Shown here: positions 5,628 to 6,258 of the stretch, piece by piece
Numbering within the stretch: the stretch's first letter is position 1
Layout: each line of letters begins with the position of its first letter
Assembly: GCA_002392625.1 (NCBI GenBank)
Contig: DGHJ01000049.1
Span: 9,762 to 16,019 of the forward strand
DNA length: 6,258 nt
Origin: Oscillospiraceae bacterium UBA3851
GTDB lineage: Bacteria > Bacillota > Clostridia > Oscillospirales > Oscillospiraceae
Direction: 5' to 3'
The notes under the pieces: generated by a model
Database searches by the model: none
The model's input: the letters and a program-made list of their open reading frames with translations, nothing else
Told to the model about the DNA's origin: nothing
Position numbers and translations under genes: made by a program

Positions 5628-6258
5628 TCCGTCCGCTCCTCCTGCGCCGTGCCGGTCACGTCGTGGGCGGCCACGCCCTCGGTGACGGCGAAGAACAGCT
5701 CCTCCAGCGTCTGGCCGCTCTCCTCCAGCTCGGTCCGGGTAACGTTGGCCTTGACCTGGCCGTTCTGCATGATGATGGTGCGATCCCACAGCATATCCAC
5801 GCTGTCGATGATGTGGGTGGACACCAGCAGCGTGGCGCCCTGGTCCCGCATGGTCTCGATGGTCCTCTTCAGCTCCTTGATGGCGTGGGGGTCCAGGCCG
5901 ATCATGGGTTCATCCAGCAGCACCATTTTCGGCTGGGGCAGCAGGCCCAGGCAGATGTTCAGCTTCTGCTGCATGCCCTTGGACAGCTCGTCGCCGAATT
6001 TCTTTTTCTTGTCCGTCAGCTCAAAGCGGTCGAACAGGTCCTCGATCCGGTCCTTATAGTCCGTCAGCCGGTAGGCGCGGGCCAGGAACTCCATGTGCTC
6101 AGACACCGTCAGGTTGGGGTAGAGGGACGGCATCTCCGGAATATAGCCCAGGACGCGCTTGGCCGCCACGGACTTGTTGTCCAGCCCTGCCACGGTGATG
6201 TCGCCCTCATAGCGGAGAAAGCCGATGATGGCCTTCATGATGGTGCTCTTTCCGGCGC
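5624..6258 (-). CDS. ABC transporter ATP-binding protein (5' end outside window)
   Basis: This is the nucleotide-binding subunit of an ABC exporter; it hydrolyses ATP in the cytoplasm to drive the adjacent permease. The frame is open to the window edge, which cuts the Walker A motif: AGKST remains at about 6242-6256. The methionine at 6238 is therefore internal, not the start. Next come YIPEMPSLYPNLTV in the Q-loop area (Glu at 6134-6136 where Gln is usual), the signature LSKGMQQKL (5969-5986 for its first six residues), Walker B MVLLDEP (5906-5926), the D-loop GLDP, and the H-loop STH with His at 5813-5815. All catalytic elements in view are intact except the Gln-to-Glu change, which I recall in some exporter ATPases of this type. 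The acidic tail ends at a TGA overlapping the permease ATG. Roughly 30-40 N-terminal residues should be missing, judging by typical distance to Walker A. Confidence 0.92.
   Translation of the reverse strand, partial: AGKSTIMKAIIGFLRYEGDITVAGLDNKSVAAKRVLGYIPEMPSLYPNLTVSEHMEFLARAYRLTDYKDRIEDLFDRFELTDKKKKFGDELSKGMQQKLNICLGLLPQPKMVLLDEPMIGLDPHAIKELKRTIETMRDQGATLLVSTHIIDSVDMLWDRTIIMQNGQVKANVTRTELEESGQTLEELFFAVTEGVAAHDVTGTAQEERTE
5638..5643 (-). promoter_or_regulatory. Ribosome binding site for the permease-CPBP gene
   Basis: On the minus strand AGGAGG (plus-strand cctcct, 5638-5643) lies ten bases before ATG 5627, inside the 3' end of the ATPase gene. Together with the ATGA overlap it fixes the start and suggests coupled translation. 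Confidence 0.7.

Noticed and set aside
5628..5789. N-terminal extension of the permease frame beginning with a His-rich stretch (MGSHHHH) resembling an affinity tag
   Set aside because: It lies inside the ATPase gene in another frame, is Arg/Gly/Asp-rich, and has no ribosome site. The ATG at 5627 with AGGAGG and ATGA overlap is clearly better. The tag likeness is chance.
6236..6238. ATG at 6238 as the start of the ATPase
   Set aside because: The frame continues upstream through AGKSTI, part of the Walker A motif, so the true start is beyond the window edge.

Overview
The window is a GC-rich (by eye about 60-65%) bacterial segment with two convergent operons that meet at one shared terminator. 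Gene style points to a gut-type Clostridia member, most likely Oscillospiraceae-like (Flavonifractor/Lawsonibacter/Oscillibacter-type). The clues are the sigma factor subtype, a membrane-anchored partner gene starting inside its stop codon, a short secreted lipoprotein, and an ABC ATPase next to a putative ABC exporter and a CPBP protease. This placement rests on memory of such families; no search was run.

Bases 1-191 hold no gene. They carry a dense run of inverted repeats: a 12-bp-arm hairpin (11-42), a perfect 54-bp palindrome (42-95) whose core is a bidirectional intrinsic terminator, and an overlapping GC-rich terminator with a T6 tail (92-113). A short leader follows with a small hairpin (120-136) and a strong ribosome binding site.

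The plus-strand operon (192-2784) encodes an ECF-like sigma factor (GTG start), then a 500-residue single-pass membrane protein whose start overlaps the sigma stop (ATGA), then a 172-residue lipoprotein 17 bases later. The second gene sits where an anti-sigma factor would be expected. It has a short cytoplasmic N-terminus and one membrane segment, but its extracellular part is a complete serpin with hinge and reactive loop. A protease-responsive sigma/anti-sigma pair, with the serpin as bait or sensor, is a testable hypothesis and the main point of interest here.

The minus-strand operon, read from the right edge to 2883, encodes an ABC transporter ATPase (5' end outside the window, cut in the Walker A motif). 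It overlaps by ATGA a 914-residue membrane protein that joins a putative ABC exporter permease to a complete CPBP (CAAX-protease/Abi) domain with all three catalytic motifs. Both operons end at a 19-bp-stem bidirectional terminator (2797-2839).
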